Shown here piece by piece: positions 43,179-51,980 of a DNA stretch of 64,000 bases. How positions within the stretch are numbered: the stretch's first letter is position 1; each line of letters begins with the position of its first letter. The DNA is from DASQUK01 sp035641315. GTDB taxonomy: Bacteria; Actinomycetota; Acidimicrobiia; Acidimicrobiales; VFJN01. The translations under genes and the position numbers were made by a program. The DNA is taken from positions 1 through 64,000 of the forward strand of contig DASQUK010000214.1 in NCBI GenBank assembly GCA_035641315.1, read 5' to 3'. Under the pieces are notes generated by a model. It saw only the letters and a list, made by a program, of their open reading frames with translations. It was not told where the DNA came from and did not search any database.

Positions 43179-44741
43179 TCAGCTGAGCCCGTGGACCGAG
43201 ACGATGCCGTCGCCGGCCCGGATCGCGTCCTGCACCTCCGGGGGCGCCTCCACGTCGGTGGCGATGACCTGGAGCGCCGCCTCCCCCCGCTCCGACCGGC
43301 CGAGGTGCATGTCGTCGATGTTGACGCCGGCGTCGGCCAGGACCCCGGCCACGAAGGCGATCATCCCCGGTCTGTCGTCGTTGCGGACGACCAGCATGTG
43401 CTTCGCCGGCGGCAGGTCGATCGTGTGGCCGTCGAGCATCACGATGCGCGGCTCGCCCCGCAGGCCCACCAGGGTGCCGCCTATGGCGTGGTCGCCGCCC
43501 CGGATGGTCACGAGGTTGACGTAGTCGTGGGCGGTGGCCGTCGAGGTGTCCCGCACCTCCACCCCCCGCTCGGCGGCGATCAGTGGCGCGTTCACGTACG
43601 AGACCGGCTCGTCGGTCACCCGGCCGAACACTCCCTTCAGCACCGAGAGCGTGAGGATGCGGGTGTCGTAGTCGGCGAGCTGGCCCGCGTACTCCACCTC
43701 CAGCACCTCGGGCACGCCCTCGGCCAGGCGGCTGTACAGCTCGCCCAGGCGCTCTGCCAGCGGCAGGAACGGTCGCACGGTCTCCGAGGCCTCGGCGGCG
43801 CTCACGTTGACCGCGAACGGCACGAACTCGCCCGCCAGCGCCAGCGCCACCTGCTCGGCGATGGTCTCGCCGGCCTTGTCCTGGGCCTCCCGGGTGCTGG
43901 CGCCCAGGTGCGGCGTGACCACCACCTGCGGCAGGCCGAACAGCGGCGAGTCTGTGGTCGGCTCGGCGGCGAACACGTCGAGCGCCGCGCCCCCCACGTG
44001 ACCGGCCCGGATGCCCTCGGCCAGGGCCGCCTCGTCGACGATGCCGCCCCGGGCCACGTTGATGATGCGGATGCCCGGCTTGGCGAGCGCGAGCAGGTCC
44101 TTGCCGATGAGCCCGGTCGTCTCCGGCGTCTTGGCCACGTGCAGTGTCACGAAGTCGGCCACCTGGACGAGGCGCTCGAGCGGTAGCAGCTCGACGGAGA
44201 GCTGCCGGGCCCGCTCCGGTGACACGAAGGGGTCGTAGGCGACCAGCCGCATCCCGAACGCCAGCGCGCGCTGGGCAACGAGCTTGCCGATGCGGCCGAG
44301 ACCCACGATCCCCAGGGTCTTGTCGGCGAGCTCGATGCCCTCCCACTTGGTGCGCTCCCAGCGCCCCTCGCTGAGGGCGCGGTGGGCTTGGGGGACGTTG
44401 CGGGCCTGTGCGAGGAGCAGGGCCATCGTGTGCTCGGCGGCCGACAGGATGTTCGACTGCGGCGCGTTGACCACCATGATCCCCCGCTGGGTGGCGGCCT
44501 CGACGTCCACGTTGTCGAGACCGATGCCCGCCCGGCCCACGACGGCGAGGTCGGTGCCGGCGTCGAGCACCTCTCGGGTCACCTGCGTGGCCGACCGGAT
44601 GATCAGCGCCGCGGCGCCCGGGATCACCTCGATCAGCGCGTCGTGGTCCAGCCCCAGCCGGACGTCCACCACATGGCCGGCGTCACGGAGCTGCTGGAGC
44701 CCGCCGTCGGCGATCTTCTCGGTGACGAGGATGCGCGCCAT
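43179..44741 (-). CDS. serA: D-3-phosphoglycerate dehydrogenase
   Basis: 520 residues, the long form with an intervening (ASB) domain and a C-terminal ACT domain. The NAD-binding motif is GIVGLGRIGKLVAQRALAFGM, the catalytic arginine and Glu/His segment is NVARGGIVDEAAL and VVVTPHLGASTREAQDKAG, and the ACT domain is MLVVRNDDRPGMIAFVAGVLADAGVNIDDMHLGR. It starts serine synthesis; serC lies 3.6 kb away. TACTCT 7 nt before the ATG suggests a leaderless mRNA. Confidence 0.96.
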   Translation of the reverse strand: MARILVTEKIADGGLQQLRDAGHVVDVRLGLDHDALIEVIPGAAALIIRSATQVTREVLDAGTDLAVVGRAGIGLDNVDVEAATQRGIMVVNAPQSNILSAAEHTMALLLAQARNVPQAHRALSEGRWERTKWEGIELADKTLGIVGLGRIGKLVAQRALAFGMRLVAYDPFVSPERARQLSVELLPLERLVQVADFVTLHVAKTPETTGLIGKDLLALAKPGIRIINVARGGIVDEAALAEGIRAGHVGGAALDVFAAEPTTDSPLFGLPQVVVTPHLGASTREAQDKAGETIAEQVALALAGEFVPFAVNVSAAEASETVRPFLPLAERLGELYSRLAEGVPEVLEVEYAGQLADYDTRILTLSVLKGVFGRVTDEPVSYVNAPLIAAERGVEVRDTSTATAHDYVNLVTIRGGDHAIGGTLVGLRGEPRIVMLDGHTIDLPPAKHMLVVRNDDRPGMIAFVAGVLADAGVNIDDMHLGRSERGEAALQVIATDVEAPPEVQDAIRAGDGIVSVHGLS

Positions 44742-44755
44742 TACGAGGAGAGTAC

Positions 44756-44811
44756 GAGTCGGTCGGAGACCGACGCCATCAGTAGCTGCGAGTCGGCCGT
44801 AGGCCGACGCC
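44756..44811 (+). repeat. Tandem 22-bp hairpins upstream of serA
   Basis: Two units (44756-44777 and 44790-44811) read GAGTCGGTCGGAGACCGACG and GAGTCGGCCGTAGGCCGACG plus CC. Each folds into a perfect 7-bp hairpin, and the differences between units are compensatory. No gene is seen in 44812-44906. Confidence 0.6.
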
Positions 44812-44906
44812 GCTAGGGGCGGTGGTCGGGGTCGGGCTGGAGGGTTGGGGGCGGGCCGGAGTGAGCCTTGACCGGCCTCGGCCGGCACAAGTCCTATCTA
44901 CAACAT

Positions 44907-46961
44907 CTACAGGTTCTCCACCGTGACCGGCTCGATGCCCTCGGCCGCGGGCAGGTCGAAGCCGAAGACCTGGCCGTAGAACGACAGCTCGGCGTCGAGG
45001 GCCCGGCGGATGTTGGCGGCCTGGCGGAAGCCGTGCTGCTCGCCCTCGAACGTGACGTAGGCGACGGGGACCTTCTTGCTGCGGAGGGCATCGACGATCA
45101 TCCGCGCCTGGTTGGGAGGCACGACCTCGTCCTCCAGGCCCTGGAGCACGATGAGCGGGCGGTCGAAGCCGTCGACGTGGTGGATCGGCGAGCGCTCGAT
45201 GTAGAGGTCGCGCCGGGCCGGGTAGGGCCCGATCAGCCCGTCCAGATAGCGGCTCTCGAACTTGTGGGTCTCCGTGGCCAGCGCCTCGAGGTCGGCGACG
45301 CCGAAGTGGCTGGCACCGGCGGCGAACGTGTCCCTGAACGCCAGGGCCGCCAGGGTCGTGTACCCACCGGCCGAGCCGCCCCGGATGGCCAGGCGCTCGG
45401 GGTCGACGCGGCTTTGATCTGCCAGCCAGCGGGCGGCGGCCACGCAGTCGTCGAGGTCGACGACACCCCAGGCGTCGTCCAGCTGGCGCATGTAGTCGCG
45501 GCCGTAGCCGGTCGAGCCGCCGTAGTTGACGTCGGCGACGGCGAAGCCGCGGCTGGTCCAGTACTGGATGCCGAGCTGCAGCATCGGCCGGGCCGCCGCC
45601 GTCGGGCCACCGTGGATGAGGACCAGCAGCGGCGGCTTCTCGCCAGCGGGTGGCTCGGCCTCGGGGTTGGTGGGCGGATAGAAGAGCGCGTGGGCCGTGC
45701 GCCCCCCGCTGGTGGGAAAGGCGATCGGCTCGGGGACCGAGAACCACCCCGGGTCGAGCCGCAGGTCCCGCGGCGGGCGGAGGATCTCGGGTGTTGCCGT
45801 CCCGAGAGGCACCCGAACCACGGCCGGCTCGGCGGTGGCGGATGCGCCGATGAAAACGACCCCGTCGCCGGCGCCCTCGACGGCGGCGATCGACGTGTAG
45901 GGCAGCTCGAGGTCGTCGGTCGAGCCGTCCGGGGCGGCGACGGCCAGATGGTCGAGCCCGTCGCTCTGGTAGGCGAACACGACCCGCCCGTCGGCGGTGA
46001 AGGCGTAGCGGGACTGGCCGAACACCCATTGGGGCACGCCGATCTCCGCTTCCATCTGGACGCGCGGCTCCACCTCGCCACCCGCCCAGCGGTAGAGGTT
46101 GCCCCAGCCGGTGCGGTCGGAAACGAACCACAGCGATCCGTCGGGATGCCAGCGGGGCTGGAACACCGACTCCCCGTCGCTCGTGCCGCCCGATGCCCGG
46201 TGGGGCCGACCGGCCACCACGGTGGGATTGGCGAGTCGGGGCCCGGTGTCGGTCCAGTCGACATCGGCCACGACCAGCTCGGTGCCGTCCCAGGGCATGT
46301 CGGGATGGTTCCACTGCAGCCAGCACAACCGGGGCCCGTCGGCTGCTAGCCGGGGATCGGACACGAAGTCCGGCCCGCTCACCAGCGCGCGGGGTTCGAG
46401 CTCGCCGGTCGTGTCGAACACGACGATCTCGTTGACGACGTCGGCGGGTGTGGCAAGCGGTGTGTCTCCCGCTCTTGCCGGCTCCGCCGGCGGGCCGCTC
46501 GGGCCCCGGCCGCCCGCCTCGGGGCGGCCTCTGGCCGGTGGATGGCGCTCGCGGACCACGAGCAGCCAGCGTCCGGAGGCGTCGAAGACGCCGCCGGCCC
46601 AGCGGTCCCCCCGGGGCGCCTCCGGCTCGGGCGAGACGGCACTGGGCATGGCCCGGGCCGTCAGCTGGTAGAGACGTTGGTCGTCCCAGTTCGCGAACCA
46701 GACGGTGTGGCGGCCGCGGACCCACCAAGCTCCGCCCCCGTACTCGTGGGCCGCGGTGCGGGCGTTGAAGCCCTGCGGCAGCAGGTCGACGGCCGGTCCG
46801 TCGCCCACCTTCTGGACGATCTGCGTGCGGCCGCCCTCCTCGGGTCGCAGCTCCGACCACCAGATGCTGTCGCCGTCGACGGTGACGGCACCGAGCGAGG
46901 CGGCCGCCCGGACCACGAGCTCCGACGTGATGGGGGTCGGCCATGAGCCGTAAGGCGCCAT
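44907..46961 (-). CDS. S9 (prolyl oligopeptidase) family peptidase
   Basis: 684 residues from ATG 46961. The N-terminal beta-propeller spans about residues 1-400 (IWWSELRPEEGGRTQIVQ, VFQPRWHPDGSLWFVSD). The C-terminal alpha/beta hydrolase has VLIHGGPTAAARP, the nucleophile elbow IRGGSAGGYTTLAAL, an aspartate in VLQGLEDEVVPPNQ, and the histidine in GEQHGFRQAANI. The family cleaves short peptides or acts as acylaminoacyl peptidase. The mRNA appears leaderless, with TAGCCT 7 nt before the ATG. A copy of the dispersed hairpin element lies in frame at 46468-46506 and adds a Gly/Pro/Arg/Ala-rich loop. Confidence 0.92.
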   Translation of the reverse strand: MAPYGSWPTPITSELVVRAAASLGAVTVDGDSIWWSELRPEEGGRTQIVQKVGDGPAVDLLPQGFNARTAAHEYGGGAWWVRGRHTVWFANWDDQRLYQLTARAMPSAVSPEPEAPRGDRWAGGVFDASGRWLLVVRERHPPARGRPEAGGRGPSGPPAEPARAGDTPLATPADVVNEIVVFDTTGELEPRALVSGPDFVSDPRLAADGPRLCWLQWNHPDMPWDGTELVVADVDWTDTGPRLANPTVVAGRPHRASGGTSDGESVFQPRWHPDGSLWFVSDRTGWGNLYRWAGGEVEPRVQMEAEIGVPQWVFGQSRYAFTADGRVVFAYQSDGLDHLAVAAPDGSTDDLELPYTSIAAVEGAGDGVVFIGASATAEPAVVRVPLGTATPEILRPPRDLRLDPGWFSVPEPIAFPTSGGRTAHALFYPPTNPEAEPPAGEKPPLLVLIHGGPTAAARPMLQLGIQYWTSRGFAVADVNYGGSTGYGRDYMRQLDDAWGVVDLDDCVAAARWLADQSRVDPERLAIRGGSAGGYTTLAALAFRDTFAAGASHFGVADLEALATETHKFESRYLDGLIGPYPARRDLYIERSPIHHVDGFDRPLIVLQGLEDEVVPPNQARMIVDALRSKKVPVAYVTFEGEQHGFRQAANIRRALDAELSFYGQVFGFDLPAAEGIEPVTVENL
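46468..46506 (+). repeat. Dispersed double-hairpin repeat, copy 6, inside the S9 peptidase gene
   Basis: The sequence CCCGCTCTTGCCGGC-TCC-GCCGGC followed by GGGCC-GCTCG-GGCCC matches the intergenic copies. Read in the gene's frame it encodes GRGPSGPPAEPARAG. Confidence 0.75.
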
Positions 46962-47098
46962 GGGCCGCAGGCTATGCCGCCAGCCTGAGGCAATACGTTC
47001 CGGCGGGAGATTGTGAGGCAATACGGTCCGGGGGGGTCCCTATTGCCTCGACAGCGCCGGGCCAACCCTCATTGCCTCGCCTGGCCCGGACCCCCCGG
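46962..47098. terminator. Terminator of the aminotransferase gene with GAGGCAATA repeats
   Basis: A nested stem (CCGGGGGGGTCC at 47028-47039 with GGACCCCCCGG at 47088-47098, inner GGGCCA/TGGCCC) follows the aminotransferase stop. The octamer GAGGCAAT occurs four times: forward at 46987 and 47015, inverted at 47042 and 47071. The forward copies continue to GAGGCAATACGNTCCGG. Confidence 0.55.
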
Positions 47099-48316
47099 CT
47101 ACTCGGCGACGGCGAGGAGGTCCGCGATGCGGCGGCAGCCCTCGGCCAGGTCGTCGTCGCCCAGCGCGAACGACAGGCGGACATAGCCGGGCGCGTCGAA
47201 CGCCTCGCCGGGCACGGCCGCCACCTTGGCGTGGTCGAGCAGCACCTCGCACAGCTCGACGGTGTTGCCGGGCGTGTGCCCGCGGACGCTGCGTCCCACG
47301 TAGGCCGACAGGTTGGGGAAGGCGTAGAACGCACCCTGGGGCTCGAGCACGTGCACGTCGGGGATGGCCGACAGCAGCCGGTGCATGGTGCCTCCCCGGC
47401 GCTCGAAGGCCGCGCGCATCTCGGCGACCGCGTCGAGGTCGCCACCCACCGCCGCCAGGGCCGCCACCTGGGACACGTTGGCCACGTTGGACGTGGCGTG
47501 CGACTGCAGGTTGGCGGCGCCCTTGATCACGTCGAGCGGTCCCACCATCCAGCCCACCCGCCAACCGGTCATGGCGTAGGTCTTGGCCACGCCGTTGAGG
47601 ACCACGCACCGCTCGGCCAGGTCGGGCACCAGGCTGGGCATCGACGTGAACGTGTGGTCGCCGTAGGTCAGGTGCTCGTAGATCTCGTCGGTGACCACCC
47701 AGATGCCCCGGTCGACGGCCCAGCGCCCGATCGCCTCGACCTCCGCCGGCGGATAGACGGCGCCAGTGGGGTTGGAGGGCGATACGAACAGCAGCGCCTT
47801 GGTGCGGTCGGTCACGGCGGCGTCGAGCTGGTCGAGCGTCACCCGGAAGCCCGTGGACTCGTCGGTGGGCAGCACGACCGGCACGCCGCCGGTGAGGCGG
47901 ATGGGCTCGGGGTAGGTGGTCCAGAACGGCGCCGGCAGCAACACCTCGTCGCCGGGGTCGAGCAGCGTGGCGAACGTGTTGTGCACGGCGTGCTTGGCCC
48001 CGTTGGTGACCAAGACCTGGGCGCCCTGCACGTCGTAGCCGGAGTCACGCTTGGTCTTGGCGGCGATGGCCTCGCGCAGCTCGGGCAACCCGGCCGCCGG
48101 GGTGTACTTGTGGTTGCGGGGGTTGCGGCACGCCTCCGCCGCGGCCTCGACGATGTGGGCGGGGGTCGGGAAGTCGGGCTCTCCGGCGCCGAAGCCGATG
48201 ACCGGCTCCCCCGCCGCCTTCAGCGCCTTGGCCTTGGCGTCGACGGCGAGCGTGGCCGACTCGGTGATGGCGGCGACCCGGGCTGAGATGCGACTGGAGG
48301 AGGTCGTGGAGGGCAA
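47099..48316 (-). CDS. Class I aspartate aminotransferase
   Basis: 405 residues from a TTG at 48316 with AAGGAG upstream. Fold-type I PLP features are GFGAGEPDFPTPAHIVEAAAEA at the N-terminus, SPSNPTGAVYPPAEVEAIG, VVTDEIYEHLTYGD, the PLP lysine in NGVAKTYAMTGWRVGW, and the substrate arginine in GYVRLSFAL. This is the class Ib aspartate aminotransferase group that makes aspartate from oxaloacetate; prephenate activity is also possible. It is divergent from serC. Confidence 0.9.
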   Translation of the reverse strand: MPSTTSSSRISARVAAITESATLAVDAKAKALKAAGEPVIGFGAGEPDFPTPAHIVEAAAEACRNPRNHKYTPAAGLPELREAIAAKTKRDSGYDVQGAQVLVTNGAKHAVHNTFATLLDPGDEVLLPAPFWTTYPEPIRLTGGVPVVLPTDESTGFRVTLDQLDAAVTDRTKALLFVSPSNPTGAVYPPAEVEAIGRWAVDRGIWVVTDEIYEHLTYGDHTFTSMPSLVPDLAERCVVLNGVAKTYAMTGWRVGWMVGPLDVIKGAANLQSHATSNVANVSQVAALAAVGGDLDAVAEMRAAFERRGGTMHRLLSAIPDVHVLEPQGAFYAFPNLSAYVGRSVRGHTPGNTVELCEVLLDHAKVAAVPGEAFDAPGYVRLSFALGDDDLAEGCRRIADLLAVAE

Positions 48317-48359
48317 CTGGCTGGCTCCTTGTCTCGGACCGCCGCGATAGTGGCACGCG

Positions 48360-49487
48360 ATGACTCCCCCCATCCCGGACATAGCCATCCCGGCCGAGCT
48401 GCTGCCCGCCGACGGGCGGTTCGGCTCCGGGCCGTCCAAGGTGCGCCACGAGGCCGTCGAGGCGCTGGCGGCCACCGGCACCACCTACCTGGGAACGAGC
48501 CACCGCCAGGCCACGGCCCGGTTCACCGTGGCGGCCCTGCGCAACGGGATCGCCGAGCTGCTGTCGCTGCCCGACGGCTACGAGGTGGCGCTGGGCAACG
48601 GCGGCACCACCGCCTTCTGGGACGCGGCCACGTTCGGGTTGATCGACCAACGCAGCCAGCACCTGAGCTTCGGCGAGTTCTCGTCCAAGTTCGCCGCCTG
48701 TGCCGCCGCCGCCCCCCACCTGGGCGACCCCGAGATCATCGAGTCGGCGCCGGGCACGGTCCCCCAGTCCAAGGCCAACCCCGACGTCGACGCCTACTGC
48801 TTCACGCACAACGAGACGTCCACGGGCGTCGCCATGCCGCTGGTTCGGCCCGAGGGTGCCGGCGGCCTCGTGCTGGTCGATGCCACCTCGGCGGCCGGCG
48901 GCCTGCGGCTCGACGCAACGCAGGTCGACGCCTACTACTTCGCCCCCCAGAAGGGCCTGGCCTCGGACGGTGGCCTGTGGCTGGCCGCGCTGTCGCCCGC
49001 CGCCATCGAGCGGATCGAGCGCCTCTCGGCCCGCGACCGCTGGACGCCGGCGTTCCTCGACCTCGGCATCGCCCTGGACAACAGCCGCAAGGACCAGACG
49101 TACAACACCCCGGCCCTGGCGACGATCTTCCTGGCCGTGCAGCAGGTCGAATGGATCCTGCACAACGGCGGCCTGCCGTTCGCCGCCGGGCGCTGCGACC
49201 GGTCGGCGGAGAGCCTGTACGGCTGGGCCGAGTCCCGTGACTACGCGACGCCGTTCGTGACGGATCCAGCCATCCGCAGCCACGTCGTGGCCACCATCGA
49301 CCTCGACGACGCGGTGCCCGCCACCACCGTCAGCGCGGTGCTGCGCCAGAACCTCGTGATCGACACCGAGAGCTACCGGAAGTTGGGCCGCAACCAGTTG
49401 CGGATCGCGATGTACCCCGCCATCGACCCCGACGACATCGAGGCACTTACGCACTGCATCGACTACGTGGTCGAGCGAGTGGCTTGA
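48360..49487 (+). CDS. serC: Phosphoserine aminotransferase
   Basis: 375 residues. The actinobacterial SerC type shows FGSGPSKVRHEAVEAL, GNGGTTAFWDAATFGLI, THNETSTGVAMPL, VDATSAAGGLRLD and the PLP lysine in YYFAPQKGLASDGGLW. It converts phosphohydroxypyruvate to phosphoserine in serine synthesis. GATAGT about 8 nt before the ATG suggests a leaderless mRNA. It is divergent from the aspartate aminotransferase gene. Confidence 0.95.
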   Translation: MTPPIPDIAIPAELLPADGRFGSGPSKVRHEAVEALAATGTTYLGTSHRQATARFTVAALRNGIAELLSLPDGYEVALGNGGTTAFWDAATFGLIDQRSQHLSFGEFSSKFAACAAAAPHLGDPEIIESAPGTVPQSKANPDVDAYCFTHNETSTGVAMPLVRPEGAGGLVLVDATSAAGGLRLDATQVDAYYFAPQKGLASDGGLWLAALSPAAIERIERLSARDRWTPAFLDLGIALDNSRKDQTYNTPALATIFLAVQQVEWILHNGGLPFAAGRCDRSAESLYGWAESRDYATPFVTDPAIRSHVVATIDLDDAVPATTVSAVLRQNLVIDTESYRKLGRNQLRIAMYPAIDPDDIEALTHCIDYVVERVA

Positions 49488-49500
49488 ATCGGGCGGGCGC

Positions 49501-50280
49501 TCACGGACCGGCAGTGATCCGGTCCCTGAGCTCGGCGACCCAGTCGCCCTCGGGCCAGCAACCCTCGACCAGCCAGGTGGCTCCGGCGGCCGCGTACTCA
49601 TGGGCCGGTACCCCGGGCGCCCACATCGCGACCACCTCCCAGCCGGTCGGCCGCTCGACACCGGCGAGGTAGCTCCGCAGCTCCTGGGGCGTGGGTGGCC
49701 CGAACCCGGTCAGGGGAACCACGCCATCCCAGCGAACGGCCCGCGCGAGCGGCCGGCGGTGGGGCGCGATCGCCGCCACCCAGATGGGCGGGCGGGGGCG
49801 CTGGACCGGCCGGGGCAGCAACTCGGTGTCGACCCGGTAGTGCACCCCCTCGTGGGCCACCGGTCCCCGCAACAGTCCGTCGAGGACCGTCAGCGCCTCG
49901 TCGAGCATGGCCGCTCGCTGGCGGTGGTCGGCGGGCTCGCCGAACGCCGCGAAGTCGTCGTCGGATGGCTCACCGACGCCGACGCCCAACACCGACCGCC
50001 CGCCGCTGAGGTGGTCGAGCGTTGTCAGATGCCTGGCAACCATCCAGGGGCGGCGCCGGGCCAGCGGCGTCACCAGGGTGCCGAGCCGCACCCGCTCGGT
50101 CGCCTGGGCCATGGCCCCGAGCAGCACCCAGGGGTCGTGCACATCGAGCCGCGACTGCCGCTGGAACACCAGGTGGTCCCACAGGAACACGCCGTCCCAT
50201 CCGGCCCGCTCGGCCTCGACGGCCAGGTCGACCAGGGTGGCGGCGTCGCTGAACGGCGGGAGGCTCACGGCGATGTGCAT
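49501..50280 (-). CDS. LLM-class (F420-type) oxidoreductase
   Basis: 259 residues. The luciferase-like barrel shows LVDLAVEAERAGWDGVFLWDHLVF, RVRLGTLVTPLARRRPWMVARHLTTLDHLSGGRSVLGVGVGEP and PRPPIWVAAIAP. Proteins of this subfamily in actinobacteria usually use reduced F420, although FMN users exist. TACGGT lies 6 nt before the ATG. It is transcribed divergently from a second LLM gene, with 64 bp between start codons. Confidence 0.87.
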   Translation of the reverse strand: MHIAVSLPPFSDAATLVDLAVEAERAGWDGVFLWDHLVFQRQSRLDVHDPWVLLGAMAQATERVRLGTLVTPLARRRPWMVARHLTTLDHLSGGRSVLGVGVGEPSDDDFAAFGEPADHRQRAAMLDEALTVLDGLLRGPVAHEGVHYRVDTELLPRPVQRPRPPIWVAAIAPHRRPLARAVRWDGVVPLTGFGPPTPQELRSYLAGVERPTGWEVVAMWAPGVPAHEYAAAGATWLVEGCWPEGDWVAELRDRITAGP

Positions 50281-50344
50281 GATTGGACCGTACGCTCGAG
50301 CGTGACCGCGGACCCGGGTGCGCGCGGGATGGTGGACTGGGGGC

Positions 50345-51259
50345 ATGCGCTTCTCCATCTGGCCGTCCGCCAACCAGCCCTGGGGCGAGATCCTGGCCAC
50401 CGCCAGCTATGCCGAGGCCACCGGCTGGGACGGGGTATGGATCGCCGACCACTTCATGCCCGACGTCGACGGGCCGTTCCCGCTCGAGACTCCGACGCTA
50501 GAGGCAGGATCGCTGGTGGCGGCCCTGGCGGCCGCCGTTCCCCGGGTGCGGATCGGCACCCTCGTCTACGGCAACACCTACCGCCACCCCGCCGTCGTGG
50601 CCAACATGGCGGTCACCACCGACCACGTGAGCGGCGGCCGGTTCACGCTCGGCATCGGCGCCGGCTGGCAGCGCAACGAGCACGCCGCCTACGGCATCGA
50701 CTTCCCATCGGCGGGCGCCCGCGTCGACCGCTTGGCCGAGGCGGTCGAGGCCATCCACGGGCTGCTGCGCAACCCGCGCACCACCTTCAAGGGGCGCTAC
50801 TACGAGATCACCGACGCCCTGTGCGAACCCAAACCGGTCCAGGATCCGTTGCCGATCCTGGTGGGCGGCAGCGGCGACCGCCTGCTGGGCGTCGCCGCCC
50901 GCTGGGCCGACGCCTGGAACACCTGGGGTCAACCCGACCACATCGCCGAGCGGTCGGCGGCGCTGTCCCGGGCCTGCGAACGGGTGGGCCGCGACTCCGA
51001 CGCCATCGCCAGGACGGCCCAGGCCCTGGTGTTCATGGCCGACACCGACATGGACCCCACCACCATCGAGCGCCAGGTCGAGCGGGCGCCGATGCCGGCG
51101 ATCGGCGGAACCGTCGAACAGCTCCGGGACGTGGTGGCGGCCTACGCCCAGGCCGGCCTGGACGAGCTGATCGTGCCCGACCGCTCGCTCGGGCAGGGCA
51201 CGCCCAAGCTCGAGCGCATGGACCGCTTGATCGAGGAGGTGGCGCCGGCCTTCCGGTGA
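50345..51259 (+). CDS. LLM-class F420-dependent oxidoreductase
   Basis: 304 residues from ATG 50345. The motifs are LATASYAEATGWDGVWIADHFMP, RVRIGTLVYGNTYRHPAVVANMAVTTDHVSGGRFTLGIGAGWQRNEHAAYGI and DPLPILVGGSGDRLLGVAARWADAWNTWG, typical of F420-dependent LLM enzymes such as glucose-6-phosphate dehydrogenase-like proteins. The substrate cannot be read from the sequence. It pairs with the divergent LLM gene. Confidence 0.9.
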   Translation: MRFSIWPSANQPWGEILATASYAEATGWDGVWIADHFMPDVDGPFPLETPTLEAGSLVAALAAAVPRVRIGTLVYGNTYRHPAVVANMAVTTDHVSGGRFTLGIGAGWQRNEHAAYGIDFPSAGARVDRLAEAVEAIHGLLRNPRTTFKGRYYEITDALCEPKPVQDPLPILVGGSGDRLLGVAARWADAWNTWGQPDHIAERSAALSRACERVGRDSDAIARTAQALVFMADTDMDPTTIERQVERAPMPAIGGTVEQLRDVVAAYAQAGLDELIVPDRSLGQGTPKLERMDRLIEEVAPAFR

Positions 51260-51277
51260 GCCGGCCGTCGCCCACGG

Positions 51278-51874
51278 CTACCGGGCCGCCCGCTGCACCT
51301 TCCGCCAGACGCCCCGGTACGCCTCGATCCCGTCGAACGCCAGCCCGCGCTCGGGCCCGGCGGCGATGGCCACACGCTCGGGCACCGTGCCCCAGACCCG
51401 CGCACCAGCATCGTCCCAGTCGGCCAGGGCATCCTGGTAGTCGCGCGTGAACGTGCGCGCCGAGCAGATCACGAGGCCGGTCGGGGTCCCTTCGGGCACC
51501 AGGTCGAGCACGGCCTGCGCCCGGGCCGGCTCGATTCCCCCGACACGGGTGGGCACGACGACGACCGAGGCCCGGTCCAGCGCCTTGGCGGTCAGCCGCT
51601 CGTGGCCCGGCGGCGTGTCGACGATCGCCACGTGATCGGGACCGACCTTGTCGAGGGCCTTGGTGAGCAGGCGGTCGGTGGGCGCCTCCACCAGGTCGAG
51701 CCGCTGCAGCCGCTCGTCGGTGGCCTCCTCGACCCACTCGGCGGCGCTGGCCTGCGAGTCGGCGTCCACGAGTACGACGCCCCGACGGTCGGAGGCGGCA
51801 GCCAGGGCGGCCAGGTACACGGACGTGGTGGTCTTGCCCACGCCACCCTTGAGCGCAGCGGAGACGACGATCAC
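51278..51874 (-). CDS. ParA/MinD-like ATPase without a ParB partner
   Basis: 198 residues. The deviant Walker A motif is ALKGGVGKTTTSVYLA near residues 7-22, followed by VLVDADSQASAAEW and IVDTPPGHERLTAKALDRA. This is a compact ParA-superfamily ATPase that would bind DNA or membrane surfaces as an ATP dimer. No parB-like gene is adjacent, so it is more likely an orphan ParA used to position a protein complex than a plasmid partition factor. It is convergent with the LLM gene. Confidence 0.85.
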   Translation of the reverse strand: MIVVSAALKGGVGKTTTSVYLAALAAASDRRGVVLVDADSQASAAEWVEEATDERLQRLDLVEAPTDRLLTKALDKVGPDHVAIVDTPPGHERLTAKALDRASVVVVPTRVGGIEPARAQAVLDLVPEGTPTGLVICSARTFTRDYQDALADWDDAGARVWGTVPERVAIAAGPERGLAFDGIEAYRGVWRKVQRAAR

Positions 51875-51980
51875 AGCGTTCCCCTCCCCAGGACGGTCGG
51901 GTGGTCGGCAGCCAGACTATCCGGGTGGGCCTCTAGGCTCGCCGGTCGACCACGTGTTGCCACCAGGAGGGGGACAGACG

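Noticed and set aside
51278..51874. Chromosome partition locus or plasmid origin marked by the ParA-like gene
   Set aside because: No parB, parS-like palindromes, replication initiator or DnaA boxes were seen nearby.
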